DNA of 64,000 nt from JADGRF01 sp035274465 (GTDB lineage: Bacteria; Myxococcota_A; Polyangia; Polyangiales; JAFGIB01): NCBI GenBank assembly GCA_035274465.1, contig DATEOF010000190.1, positions 138,407 to 202,406 on the forward strand, given 5' to 3'. Made by a program: the position numbers and the translations under genes. Below the pieces are notes generated by a model that ran no database searches, was not told the DNA's origin, and was given only the letters and a program-made list of their open reading frames with translations. Below, piece by piece: positions 27,123-35,028 of the stretch. Each line of letters begins with the position of its first letter. Within the stretch, counting starts at the first letter, position 1.

Positions 27123-27427
27123 ATGTCGATGGACGAGCACGTGCAGCACGACGACGATCGCGACGCGCGCGGCGTCGCGATCAAACTGCTGGCCGTCGGC
27201 GAGTACGGTCGAGCGTTCGACGGCGCGCTTCCCGATCCAACGCGAGCGGACCACGGCCGGACCCAGGACATCTGCCTGGCCACATCCCCCACGCTCTTCG
27301 CGAAGAATGTGCGCAATTTGCGATCGTGCGTCGCATCATCGCGCGCACCAAGTTCAGCGCGTTGCGCGGCCGTCGTCGAGGCCCAGTCGAGTTCGCGCAG
27401 GGCGTCGCGCTGGCGGCGGCTGAGTGA
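27123..27427 (+). pseudogene. Frameshifted catalase/peroxidase-like fragment
   Basis: From ATG 27123 the translation contains DDDRDARGVAIKLLAVGE and then TQDICLATSPTLFAKNVRN. These recall the RD.RG.AIKL..V and TQDF...NHP.FF..DVR blocks of catalase-related haem peroxidases. After about 27318 the similarity-like reading moves to another frame (FAIVRRIIARTKFSALRG) and ends at TGA 27425-27427. The upstream catalytic part of such a protein is not present. The call of a decayed peroxidase-like gene rests on these short blocks alone. The neighbour at 26794 may be part of the same wreck. Confidence 0.4.
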
Positions 27428-27449
27428 GCTCGCACCCCCAGCTGCGGGA

Positions 27450-27540
27450 GGAATAAGGTCCCGCCACACGTGGCTTCGCTACCGTTGCTGCCTTCCGGCC
27501 CTGGCGGGGTTTACGAGCCTGCGTTGGCGGGACCACAAAC
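27450..27540 (-). ncRNA. ffs: Signal recognition particle RNA, small bacterial type
   Basis: The minus strand reads CCAGGGCCGGAAGGCAGCAA, the universally conserved domain-IV loop of SRP RNA with its GGAA tetraloop. Outer pairing is clear: GGTCCCGCCA (near 27526-27535) pairs with TGGCGGGACC (27457-27466), enclosing a helix of about 79 nt. It is the short 4.5S-like form. Mature ends are estimated. It is last in a minus-strand RNA series after tRNA-Ser(GGA), 53 nt downstream of that tRNA. Confidence 0.88.
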
Positions 27541-27593
27541 CTGGTGTCTGCTGAAGCACCACCAGGAACGCGTTAGCATACACGAGGTACCGG

Positions 27594-27680
27594 CGGAGAG
27601 GGCGGGATTCGAACCCGCGGAGCCCTTTCGGGCTCACACGATTTCCAGTCGTGCACCTTCGACCGCTCGGTCACCTCTCC
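27594..27680 (-). tRNA. tRNA-Ser(GGA)
   Basis: An 87-nt class II tRNA. Acceptor GGAGAGG pairs with CCTCTCC (27595-27601) with discriminator G. The anticodon stem-loop is CACGA-CTGGAAA-TCGTG, giving anticodon GGA, and there is a long variable arm. The T arm contains GGTTCGAATCC. CCA is not encoded. It reads UCC/UCU codons. Confidence 0.95.
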
Positions 27681-27761
27681 AATCACTGCCACTGCTGCGG
27701 GTCATACGACTTCGTGTTGCCTGATGACCGGCTTCAACCATTCAGAGTTTTGCGGCTCTGG

Positions 27762-27849
27762 CGGAGAGCGCGGGATTCGAACCCGCGGTACCCTTTGGGG
27801 GCACACTTGATTTCGAATCAAGCACCTTCGACCACTCGGACAGCTCTCC
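27762..27849 (-). tRNA. tRNA-Ser(CGA)
   Basis: An 88-nt class II tRNA. Acceptor GGAGAGC pairs with GCTCTCC (27763-27769). The anticodon arm is CTTGA-TTCGAAA-TCAAG, giving anticodon CGA for UCG, with a long variable arm. CCA is not encoded. It lies 31 nt downstream of tadA on the same strand. Confidence 0.95.
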
Positions 27850-27880
27850 GCGGCGCAAAGTATCAGACGAAAATCGGGTG

Positions 27881-28393
27881 TCAATCGTCTGTCGCGCTGC
27901 CGCCGTCACTTGGATCGCGCCGCTTTTGTGCGCGGAGCTGAGCGAAGAACGCACTCAGCTGGGCCGAGCAGGTGTCTGCCAGCACGCCGCGCGTCACCTC
28001 GAAGCGGTGGTTGAGCCGCGGGTCGGCACCGATGGTGTACAGCGACCAGAGCGCGCCCGCCTTCGGGTCGTCGCAGCCGTAGACCACCCGGGGCACGCGG
28101 GCATTGACCAGCGCACCGGCGCACATCACGCACGGTTCGAGCGTCACGTAAGCCGTGACACCGATCAGCCGGAAGCTGCCGAGCGTCTCGGCCGCAGCGC
28201 GGATCGCCAGCACTTCGGCGTGCGCGACCGGATCCTGGCGGCGCTGGCGATGGTTGTGCCCGCGGGCGATGATCTGGCCGTCCTTGACCAGCACGCAGCC
28301 GACCGGCACGTCGCCGCCATCAGCGGCTGCCGCAGCTTCGGCCAGCGCCTCGCGCATGAAGCTCTCGTCGTCGCCGATAGCGGCTGATTGCAT
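27881..28393 (-). CDS. tadA: tRNA-specific adenosine deaminase TadA
   Basis: A 170-aa zinc deaminase that converts A34 of tRNA-Arg(ACG) to inosine. Motifs: DVPVGCVLVKDGQIIARGHN, then DPVAHAEVLAIRAAAETLG, where His and catalytic Glu lie in HAE, and TLEPCVMCAGALVNARVPRV, where two Cys bind zinc. RVVYGCDDPKAGALWSLYTI and the C-terminal LLADTC-like VLADTCSAQLSAFFAQLR are family features. The stop is 31 nt before tRNA-Ser(CGA), and the start is 31 nt after tRNA-Arg(ACG), the family's own substrate. The gene thus sits inside a tRNA array. ATG 28393 is used; ATG 28357 is the alternative. Confidence 0.93.
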   Translation of the reverse strand: MQSAAIGDDESFMREALAEAAAAADGGDVPVGCVLVKDGQIIARGHNHRQRRQDPVAHAEVLAIRAAAETLGSFRLIGVTAYVTLEPCVMCAGALVNARVPRVVYGCDDPKAGALWSLYTIGADPRLNHRFEVTRGVLADTCSAQLSAFFAQLRAQKRRDPSDGGSATDD

Positions 28394-28424
28394 ACTGCTG
28401 CCGCAGGTTCGAAGAATCGGGCGG

Positions 28425-28498
28425 CGCGGCCAGGAGGATTCGAACCTCCGACATCCAGTTCCGTAGACTGGCGCTCTATCCAGCTGAGCTATGGCCGC
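28425..28498 (-). tRNA. tRNA-Arg(ACG)
   Basis: A 74-nt tRNA. Acceptor GCGGCCA pairs with TGGCCGC (28426-28432 on the plus strand is its complement). The anticodon arm CCAGT-CTACGGA-ACTGG gives ACG, which needs inosine at position 34 to read CGU, CGC and CGA. The T arm is GGAGGTTCGAATCCTCC. CCA is not encoded. The adjacent downstream gene is tadA. Confidence 0.95.
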
Positions 28499-28617
28499 AG
28501 TGGGGACGGCATCTTAGCCGCCAACCGTCTGCTGTCAACGCCGAGTTTCGCTGCTCGAGAGCTCAACTGCGACACGTTGTTGCTGCTTCAGCAGCGCGGG
28601 CTGGTGCTGAAACGCAG

Positions 28618-28707
28618 CGGAGAGGGAGGGATTCGAACCCTCGGTAGATCTTTTGGACCTACGGACGCTTAGCAAGCGCCTACCTTCGGCCACTCGGTCA
28701 CCTCTCC
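28618..28707 (-). tRNA. tRNA-Ser(GCT)
   Basis: A 90-nt class II tRNA. Acceptor GGAGAGG pairs with CCTCTCC. The anticodon arm GGCGC-TTGCTAA-GCGTC gives GCT for AGC/AGU, with a long variable arm. It is the first RNA of the minus-strand array, 119 nt before tRNA-Arg(ACG). CCA is not encoded. Confidence 0.94.
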
Positions 28708-28785
28708 CGGGTTCCTACGCGAGTACGCGTTGCGGCTCGTTCGGACGCGGAGTTATGTAACGATCGTGGAAGTACTGTCAACGAG

Positions 28786-29439
28786 ATGAAAAAGCTTTCG
28801 ATGCCGGTCTTTAGCAGGAGTGTTGGGCTGTCCGGGCTGGTGGGGGCCGCCGTGTTGCTGCTCCCGAGTCCGAGTTTGGCCTGTAAATGCGCACCGCCTC
28901 CACCCGTGGCCGAGGCTCTGCAGCAGGCGAGCGCGGTTTTCGAGGCGGTCGTGACGCAGCAGGCACCGGCCGCCGAGGAAGTCGAGGTATCGCTCCGGGT
29001 CACTCGGGCATGGAAGGGTGTCTCCACCGAGACCGTGCGGGTGCGCACGCGCAAGGACACGGCCGCCTGCGGCGTGGCCTTCGAAGTGGGGCGCAGCTAC
29101 CTGGTCTACGCGAACCAGAGCACGGCCCCCGATACCGCCATTCCGCTGGAGGTGCTGCGGTGCGGGCGAACTCGGCTCGCCGCCGAGGCAGACGAGGACC
29201 TCGTGGGGCTCGGCCTCGGGGTGGTGCCCGTCTCGGCTCGAGACCCAGCGCCCGCAGCCCCGGACGCAGGCACGACGGCGCCCGCCCCCCAACAGCCACC
29301 CGCGCTCGACCCTGCAGCTGGTGGCTGCGCGGGCTGTGGCCTTCCGGGGTCGCGAGGCGACGCTTCGTGGTTCGGGCCGCTCTTGATCGCGCTCGGAGTC
29401 TGGCGCTTCAGCCGCGGAAGATCTCGATCGCGCTCTTGA
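28786..29439 (+). CDS. TIMP/NTR-like secreted protein with MYXO-CTERM-type tail
   Basis: A 217-aa protein. After a signal (LSGLVGAAVLLLPSPSLA) the mature chain begins CKCAPPPPVAEALQQASAVF and continues VSLRVTRAWKGVSTETVRVR and DTAACGVAFEVGRSYLVYAN. This is the netrin/TIMP-like pattern, where an N-terminal CxC and a later Cys pair are bridged. A Pro/Ala linker leads to GGCAGCGLPGSRGD, a hydrophobic WFGPLLIALGVW and an Arg-rich end. This is the three-part layout of the MYXO-CTERM sorting signal (Cys motif, helix, Arg). Surface anchoring is inferred. The 3' end overlaps the convergent aldolase gene by 32 bp. Confidence 0.82.
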   Translation: MKKLSMPVFSRSVGLSGLVGAAVLLLPSPSLACKCAPPPPVAEALQQASAVFEAVVTQQAPAAEEVEVSLRVTRAWKGVSTETVRVRTRKDTAACGVAFEVGRSYLVYANQSTAPDTAIPLEVLRCGRTRLAAEADEDLVGLGLGVVPVSARDPAPAAPDAGTTAPAPQQPPALDPAAGGCAGCGLPGSRGDASWFGPLLIALGVWRFSRGRSRSRS

Positions 29440-30316
29440 GCAGCTGCACCGCCTCTGCGCGTGGGCGCTGGAAGGCGTTGCGGCCCATGATGGTGCCGAA
29501 GCCTCCGCCCTTCTTGATCTCGCGCAGCTCGGCCAGCACGGCGTCTGTACCCTTGGTGGCGCCACCCGAGAAGATCACGATGCGCTTACCGTTGAAGCAC
29601 GACTGCACGACGTGGCGCACCCGCTCGGACAGGGTCGAGACGGGGATCTTCTCGTAGTACTTCTTGGCCTCGCCCTGCTCCACGTACTCGGTGGGCGGCT
29701 TGACCTTCACGATGTGCGCGCCGAGCTGGCAGGCCAGGTGCGCCGCGTAGGCGACGACGTCGATCGCCGTCTCGCCGTCCTTGCTGATCTTGCCGCCGCG
29801 CGGGTACGACCAGATGATCGTCGGCAGCCCCACCTCGCGCGCCTGGGCGGTGAGGTCGCGGATCTCCTGGTACATGTCGTTGCGCTCGCCGGAGCCGGGG
29901 TAGATCGTGAAGCCGATCGCGCTGCAGCCGAGGCGCAGCGCGTCTCGAATGCTGCCGGTCAACGCCGAGATCGGCTGCCCGGGGCCACCGAGCGAGTCGC
30001 TGCTGTTCAGCTTCAGGATCAGCGGCAGGCGGCCGGCGTACTCGTGGGCGATCGACTCGATGAACCCGGGAGGCGCGGCGTAGGCGTTGCAGCCCGCTTC
30101 GACGGCCAGGCTCGGGTGATACGCCGGATCGTAGCCCTCGGGGTTGGGGGCGAACGAGCGGGCGGGACCGTGCTCGAAGCCTTGATCGACCGGCAGGATG
30201 ACCAGCTTGCCGGTGCCCGCGAGCGCGCCGGTGTTGAGCAGCCGGCGCAGGTTGGCGATCACCCCCGGAGTCTCGGCCGAGTAGTGCGAAAGGATGGTTT
30301 CGACTGCCTGGCTCAT
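29408..30316 (-). CDS. fbaB: Class I fructose-bisphosphate aldolase, DhnA/archaeal type
   Basis: A 302-aa Schiff-base aldolase that cleaves fructose 1,6-bisphosphate in glycolysis or forms it in gluconeogenesis. LVILPVDQGFEHGPARSFAP is the family opening. AIGFTIYPGSGERNDMYQEI and PTIIWSYPRGGKISKDGETA follow, and IVKVKPPTEY carries the likely lysine. The phosphate-binding end is IVIFSGGATKGTD and GTIMGRNAFQRP. ATG 30316 has AGGAGG about eight bases upstream; the frame is open 29 codons further but without a ribosome site. The gene start lies 43 bp from the left end of the tRNA-Ser island, so its upstream region was probably changed by the insertion. Confidence 0.92.
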   Translation of the reverse strand: MSQAVETILSHYSAETPGVIANLRRLLNTGALAGTGKLVILPVDQGFEHGPARSFAPNPEGYDPAYHPSLAVEAGCNAYAAPPGFIESIAHEYAGRLPLILKLNSSDSLGGPGQPISALTGSIRDALRLGCSAIGFTIYPGSGERNDMYQEIRDLTAQAREVGLPTIIWSYPRGGKISKDGETAIDVVAYAAHLACQLGAHIVKVKPPTEYVEQGEAKKYYEKIPVSTLSERVRHVVQSCFNGKRIVIFSGGATKGTDAVLAELREIKKGGGFGTIMGRNAFQRPRAEAVQLLKSAIEIFRG

Positions 30317-30358
30317 GTCGGATCCTCCTGTGCCTGTCGGTTCAGTCAGAGGAAAGGG

Positions 30359-30415
30359 GCGGAGGAGAAGGAATTCGAACCCCTGGAACCCTTGCGAGTT
30401 CAACGGATTTCAAGT
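30359..30415. repeat. Left attachment repeat (partial tRNA-Ser copy)
   Basis: These 57 bp are identical to 37990-38046 except for A at 30372 versus G at 38003. They correspond to the 3' part of tRNA-Ser(TGA). The 5' half of the tRNA is absent beyond 30415, so this copy cannot give a tRNA. The mismatch falls in the T arm. Confidence 0.9.
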
Positions 30416-30497
30416 GCGCGTCCAACCCACCCGTTCGTGGACTTTCGGGGGTTTACAGCACGCTGTCAACGCGCAAAGTCGCCCCAAACACACCCCA

Positions 30498-30521
30498 GGG
30501 GACAGGCGTAGGGGACAGCTG
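30498..30521. repeat. GGGGACAG repeats inside left island end
   Basis: GGGGACAG (30498-30505) and GGGGACAGCTG (30511-30521) stand in tandem. The same words occur in inverted orientation inside the right end (CTGTCCCC 37917-37924 and CAGCTGTCCCC 37927-37937). Such mirrored short repeats could be arm-type recombinase or excision-factor sites. Confidence 0.4.
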
Positions 30522-30833
30522 TCAAGCCTAGCTATGCGCCGGTCACCTGCAGCCTGTCGCAAAGGTCACCGCGCCAGCGCTCCTGGACGAGCGCGAGACA
30601 GTTTCTTCGATTTCCCGCGCAACATCTCGGCGCCCCGGAGCAATCAGATGAGCAGAAGGCAGTCTGCTCGATCGCTGACTCGCGCAACAAATGGCGAGCT
30701 TCGGCCGATCTCTTCCTTTAGCCGGGCAACTTCTGCCGGATTTCTTGGAAGAGATCACGCGGGCACGGGAATGGTTCTCGACGGCTCGCAAGACAGCGCC
30801 GTTGGCAACCCGCTGAGGGAAATGGAGACCGCT

Positions 30834-31604
30834 ATGACCGGAAATCCGGAAGTTCTGAAGGCCGTCAAGATAAGCCTGCAGCAGCAGGTAGGTGGACACT
30901 GTTCCATCTGCGACGCGCGGACCTGGGCGCCACATGCCGAGGCAAACAAGGCCCTTGTGCTGGGTGACGCCGCGCACATTGCAGCGGCATCACCCGGCGG
31001 ACCTCGATACGACCGAAGCATGAGCGACGTCGACCGCAGCGCGGCAGAGAATCTCATATGGCTCTGCCTGAGATGTCACCGTGAGGTTGACCGGAACTCC
31101 AGCCCATTCTCTCGCGAATGGCTGGTGCAGAAGAAGGCCGAGGCTTTGCGCGCCGCGGAAGAGGAGGCCAGTGGTGCGTCGATGTCGCGCGACCAAGGCT
31201 ATGAATGTCCGTTTTGCTGCAGCTTCGCTGTAGGCGCGCAAAGGATCTGCACCGGGTGCGGAGCCGAGATCCTTCGCGGGCTCACCGACGCCGAGAGCGG
31301 AACCATCGTGCTCGCGTTGGTCTTCCTCCCTCCACTTGCGACACACGCCATCCTGTCCTGGCTGCACGCGCACATATACGCTGGGATTCCGGACGGGTTT
31401 CTTCCCGCGTCTAGCTGGTGTTGGTGGAGCGCGTACTCACTCGTCGTGATCGCATTTGTCTGCGGTATACTTCAGCTGCTGCGGCATCACGAACTTCCAG
31501 TCAGGTTTGGTCGACGCCCTGCCGCACAATCGCCAGGAGAGATACCAGGCCTGACGCTGCTCCCAGCGAAACCGATCTCTCGACGACGCGGCGCGGCGAG
31601 ATAG
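30834..31604 (+). CDS. HNH-nuclease-like protein with zinc ribbon and membrane helices
   Basis: A 256-aa protein with three parts. The first is an HNH-type module: GGHCSICDARTW, then GDAAHIAAASPGGPRYD and ENLIWLCLRCHREVD, where the CxxC pairs bind zinc and the H-N-H residues lie in AAHIAA, ENLIWL and CHREVD. The second is a zinc ribbon, CPFCC followed by CTGCGAEI. The third is two membrane helices (IVLALVFLPPLATHAILSWL, WWSAYSLVVIAFVCGILQLL). ATG 30834 has GGAG six bases upstream; ATG 30822 is the alternative. It is the first cargo gene of the island. A nuclease domain tied to a membrane anchor suggests defence against incoming DNA, but this is inference. Confidence 0.7.
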   Translation: MTGNPEVLKAVKISLQQQVGGHCSICDARTWAPHAEANKALVLGDAAHIAAASPGGPRYDRSMSDVDRSAAENLIWLCLRCHREVDRNSSPFSREWLVQKKAEALRAAEEEASGASMSRDQGYECPFCCSFAVGAQRICTGCGAEILRGLTDAESGTIVLALVFLPPLATHAILSWLHAHIYAGIPDGFLPASSWCWWSAYSLVVIAFVCGILQLLRHHELPVRFGRRPAAQSPGEIPGLTLLPAKPISRRRGAAR

Positions 31605-31773
31605 GCACGGACGCATGCCACGTAGTGTCGTGAATACGTTTGTATTTTCTTGTGGCTTCCAGCGGACCACCGAACCGTGCCTGCCTCGCAGCAAGCGGGC
31701 GCAGCTTACCAGGCGACAGGACGAACTCATGGCCGGCGCGCGCGGCAACCGGCGTCGAACTCGATCGCGCAAA

Positions 31774-32140
31774 CTATCCGAAGGCTCCTCCCTGCGTCGA
31801 TCGTGACGCAATCCGCCACGCGGCTGGGACAACCACGTTGCTCGGCGTCGGAAGTCCATCCTGCAAGAACACTAGGGCGTCTTGCAGTTCATCAACCGAG
31901 AAGAAGCCATCGCTCACCAAGAAATCGAGGCAGCCCATGTGGCGGCGCGATCGGTTGAACAGCGGGTGAAAGCAGTCGTAGCTCGCGGTGATGCGATCGC
32001 CACAGCATCAAATCGACCAAGCAGCCCACGCTAGGGTCGTAACCGGCCACAGCGTGAAGGTCGCGCGGGCCGGTGATCGATGCGACGATGTGACGCACCA
32101 AGCTCACCGCCCGCCGATGCAGCTCAGGGCGGCGGTTCAT
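31774..32140 (-). pseudogene. Frameshifted gene of unknown family
   Basis: From ATG 32140 the frame reads MNRRPELHRRAVSLVRHIVA and on to GYDPSVGCLVDLM with good codon bias. Near 32000 the coding-like reading shifts frame and continues DRITASYDCFHPLFNRSRRH, MGCLDFLVSDGFFSVDELQD and LVFLQDGLPTPSNVVVPAAW to a TAG at 31774-31776. One frameshift would join about 120 aa. An ATG at 31938 could still make the last 54 aa. No family is recognised. The neighbouring small gene at 32190 is on the same strand. Confidence 0.45.
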
Positions 32141-32189
32141 ACGAACACCCAACTCTTCCGCACCGGACGTCAGACCGCGCGGATATCGA

Positions 32190-32348
32190 TCACGGCGCCC
32201 CCTTCGGTCCGCCCTGCTCGGCAAGCGCTCGCAAGTCCTGGATCGCCACGACCGCGTTCTTGATGGCCAGCTCGGCGGCGCGCAGCCCGGCTTCGGCCAC
32301 CTCCAAGCGCTGTACCAGATCGGCGACGCGCCGCGCCCGAGACAGCAT
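32190..32348 (-). CDS. Small coiled-coil protein
   Basis: A 52-aa frame from ATG 32348: MLSRARRVADLVQRLEVAEA and then LRAAELAIKNAVVAIQDLRA, ending QGGPKGAP. Heptad-like Leu/Val spacing predicts a coiled coil. Codon bias is good, and a GTG 46 codons further upstream (32486) would add an Arg/Cys-rich stretch of poor quality. Its stop overlaps a GTG of an 8-codon frame (GTGA). It may be part of the same decayed operon as the frameshifted gene downstream. Function unknown. Confidence 0.4.
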   Translation of the reverse strand: MLSRARRVADLVQRLEVAEAGLRAAELAIKNAVVAIQDLRALAEQGGPKGAP

Positions 32349-32911
32349 GGTCCGGCAGCGGCCCGAACAGCACCGGGCCGTGGGCCGGGTTGCGCTGAAC
32401 TCCGGGCCGCAAGCACGCGATTGCGGGCGGTCCCAATGGCCGTCCCGGCGTCCTCGGGCGGCGCGTATCTGTCGGGCCGGCAGCACATGGAGGGCAGACC
32501 CGCACGGGCCACAATGACGGGGGCTGTGTCACGCACTAACAGGAGCCATGGAGCCGATACGTACGGGCGCGCGAGAAATCCAACTCGCATCACTTGATGC
32601 CGGGATCCCGGCACTGACGGCGAACTCGCGGGGCAGCTTTCTCCAAGCGTCTGCACCGGCCTGCGCACCGCACCGCGTTTCGCGTGACCAGTATTACCGG
32701 AATCGTGCACAGAACCTGGATTCGACGTTCGGATGTGCGATTCGTCCGAGATCTCGACCAGGAGGCGCAACTCGGCGTTGCCTCGGCCGAGGAACCTACA
32801 TATGAACGCCCAACGCGGCGGCGTGCGCCCACAAGCGCGCTTCGAAGCCACGGCCGCTCCAACGGGGGAGAGTTCCATGGGTTTCCATCGGATAGGACGA
32901 TACAAGAACCC
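32349..32911. other. Island stretch without a convincing gene
   Basis: Frames exist on both strands, but none has a start, ribosome site and codon bias together. The part near 32550-32900 probably contains the promoter of the Cys-rich lipoprotein. AGGAC at 32894-32898 lies somewhat far from its GTG at 32912. Confidence 0.4.
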
Positions 32912-34537
32912 GTGCGCTGGGCGTTCGCGCTGGTCGTGCTCGCGATGACTGGCTGCGACGACGCGGTGTGCCCATCGGGCACGACAGAGCAGCTCGGGCA
33001 TTGCATCCGGAACAGCGAACTCGCTGACGCCAACGTCGGCACCGGCGGTCAACAAGCGTCCACGGGGTCGGAGGGCACAGCGGCAACTGCACCGTCGAGT
33101 GGTGGAGCCGGGGATCAGGCTGCTCGCGGCGGTTCAGCCGCTGGGAGCGACCCCGCGAATTCGTCCGGGGCTGCCGGAACAGGTGCCGGACAGAGCGCCA
33201 GTGGGTCGGCCGGCACGGCGGCGGGATCGAGTGGCGGAGGTGCTGGGTCAAGCGGCGGCGGCGCTCCTGAACCGAAATGCGGTAACGGCGTACGAGAAGG
33301 AAAGGAACTTTGCGACGGTGCCGATTGCATCTCCCGATGCGATACAGCGAACGCATGCCTGATTGCGACATTGATCGGCGCGCCGGCCACATGTGACGCG
33401 CAATGCGGCGCTCCTATCGAGGTCGCCGAGTGCAAGAGCGGAGATGGTTGCTGCGCCAAGGGATGCAAGTATCCCGAGGACGCGGATTGTTCCAAGAGCT
33501 GCGGCGATGGCGTGGTAGACGCCCCCGAGCTTTGCGAGCCGACCAGCAAAGACAAGCCTTGCCCGACCTCGTGTGACGATCAGGACCCCTGTACCCGAGA
33601 CGTCAGAACTGGCGTGCCGGAGCAGTGCAACGTTGTGTGTTCACACATGGCCATCACTGCACCGGCGAACGGCGATGGATGCTGCCCGAGGGGCGCGAAC
33701 ATAGGCAACGACAACGACTGCGATGCGGTTTGTGGAGATGGTGTCGTCTCTACCGGCGAGACTTGCGAGCCCAACAGCAAGAGCAACCCGTGCCCTTCTT
33801 CCTGCGACGACGGCAACGTCTGCACGGAGGACGCTTTGATGGGTACCGCTACCAGTTGCACCGCGGAATGCCGGCACGCTCCGATCGCACGCTCGGGGCC
33901 GACGTCGTGCGAAGACAACGATCCGTGTACCAAGGACTCCAAGGTCAATAGCACGAGCAGCTGCACCACTGAGTGCAAGCACGAGCAGATGTCTCGCTCG
34001 GGGCCGACGTCGTGTAACGACGGCGACTCATGCACGCAAGACTCGGTATTCGAGAGTTCATCCACTTGTACGCGCGAGTGTCGCAACACTCGCATCACCG
34101 AAGCCAAGGGCGGGGATGGATGCTGCCCGTCTGGTGCGAGTTCGAGCAACGACAGTGATTGTCACACTGTATGCGGAAATGGGGTGAAGGAAGCCGGTGA
34201 GGAATGTGATCCAAAGGCAACCGGCGAAGTCGTTGGCTACTCGTGCGACACGAGCTGCAGACGTCTCAATCGCTTGACACCTTGCACAGACGAGCTTCCC
34301 GGGCAGTGCCAGGGCGCGCCGCCGAGTGTTTGCGACTCTGGCTTCTGTCGTCCGACCTGCTCGAACCTACAGTTGGGTGCGCTCTGCGAGCCTCTTCCTG
34401 GGGCAACCAAGAATGAGAGTATTTGCACTGGCGCCGAGCCACGGGCGTGCGCATGGCTTTGTACAGTCGACGAGGAAGACGCGTACTGCGGTCCATCGCT
34501 GTGGTGTGACGGCACATACTGCCGCGTGAAACCATAA
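32912..34537 (+). CDS. Cys-rich repeat lipoprotein with Gly/Ser stalk
   Basis: A 541-aa lipoprotein. VRWAFALVVLAMTGC gives Cys 15. A Ser/Gly/Ala stalk spans about residues 45-120. Then Cys-rich units begin CGNGVREGKELCDG, SCGDGVVDAPELCEP, VCGDGVVSTGETCEP and VCGNGVKEAGEECDP, the myxobacterial cysteine-rich repeat in which each unit is probably disulfide-bonded. Internal repeats of about 30-40 residues (RSGPTSCEDNDPCTKDS and RSGPTSCNDGDSCTQDS) are clearly related to each other. GTG 32912 was chosen since it places the lipobox correctly; a long frame opens upstream without sign of a signal. It is the largest cargo gene of the island. Adhesion or surface display is inferred. Confidence 0.75.
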   Translation: MRWAFALVVLAMTGCDDAVCPSGTTEQLGHCIRNSELADANVGTGGQQASTGSEGTAATAPSSGGAGDQAARGGSAAGSDPANSSGAAGTGAGQSASGSAGTAAGSSGGGAGSSGGGAPEPKCGNGVREGKELCDGADCISRCDTANACLIATLIGAPATCDAQCGAPIEVAECKSGDGCCAKGCKYPEDADCSKSCGDGVVDAPELCEPTSKDKPCPTSCDDQDPCTRDVRTGVPEQCNVVCSHMAITAPANGDGCCPRGANIGNDNDCDAVCGDGVVSTGETCEPNSKSNPCPSSCDDGNVCTEDALMGTATSCTAECRHAPIARSGPTSCEDNDPCTKDSKVNSTSSCTTECKHEQMSRSGPTSCNDGDSCTQDSVFESSSTCTRECRNTRITEAKGGDGCCPSGASSSNDSDCHTVCGNGVKEAGEECDPKATGEVVGYSCDTSCRRLNRLTPCTDELPGQCQGAPPSVCDSGFCRPTCSNLQLGALCEPLPGATKNESICTGAEPRACAWLCTVDEEDAYCGPSLWCDGTYCRVKP

Positions 34538-34576
34538 GGGACCATCTATCAACCGAGCATCCGAGGAGCCGAGTGC

Positions 34577-34900
34577 ATGACCAGAATCGCAACACTCATC
34601 TGTCTGTTAGGTAGTGTCAGCTGCTCGCGCACGACAGCAGATTCCACCAAACCTTCGCCGTCGCCCAGTGAAGAGTCTGGTGCGGCGCGCAAACTGGATA
34701 CGTCACAAGGTTCGCCGCCGCGGCCGGAGATCGAGAGCAACAATGTGCAGTGCGCTGCCTTGATGGCTGAGTACCAGCAGGACAGAAACAGCCTGCTCTC
34801 GGGTGATCGAACGACACTTCGTGAACGCCTAACCGAGCTTGGTCAGGCCTACAGTGATCGCATGAAGCGAATTCCCATTTGCTCATTCCACATCCTCTGA
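34577..34900 (+). CDS. Small predicted lipoprotein
   Basis: A 107-aa protein. MTRIATLICLLGSVSC is a signal with lipobox Cys 16, then a Ser/Pro-rich polar linker and an amphipathic helix (ALMAEYQQDRNSLLSGDRTT followed by LRERLTELGQAYSDRMKRI). It starts 39 bp after the Cys-rich lipoprotein gene, on the same strand, and a GAGGAGCCGAG stretch precedes the ATG. No family is recognised. The lower GC of the 5' part fits the island context. A small partner of the M15 peptidase downstream is only a guess from position. Confidence 0.6.
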   Translation: MTRIATLICLLGSVSCSRTTADSTKPSPSPSEESGAARKLDTSQGSPPRPEIESNNVQCAALMAEYQQDRNSLLSGDRTTLRERLTELGQAYSDRMKRIPICSFHIL

Positions 34901-35028
34901 TCCACTGGAGATGCAGGGAGATGGAGCGAGCGAGCCGCGTCGGTGACACTCGTCTGTCGACTTCTCGGCGAGCCCCATCGCTCGCATTCTGATACAAGCA
35001 ACGCGGAACCGTTGGTGCAGGAGGCTCG

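Noticed and set aside
30416..30833. In-frame upstream extension of the HNH gene to 30294
   Set aside because: It would run through the partial tRNA copy; a ribosome site exists only at 30834.
32548..32805. Possible 85-aa gene in the island
   Set aside because: Arg/Ser-rich with no bias, ribosome site or family.
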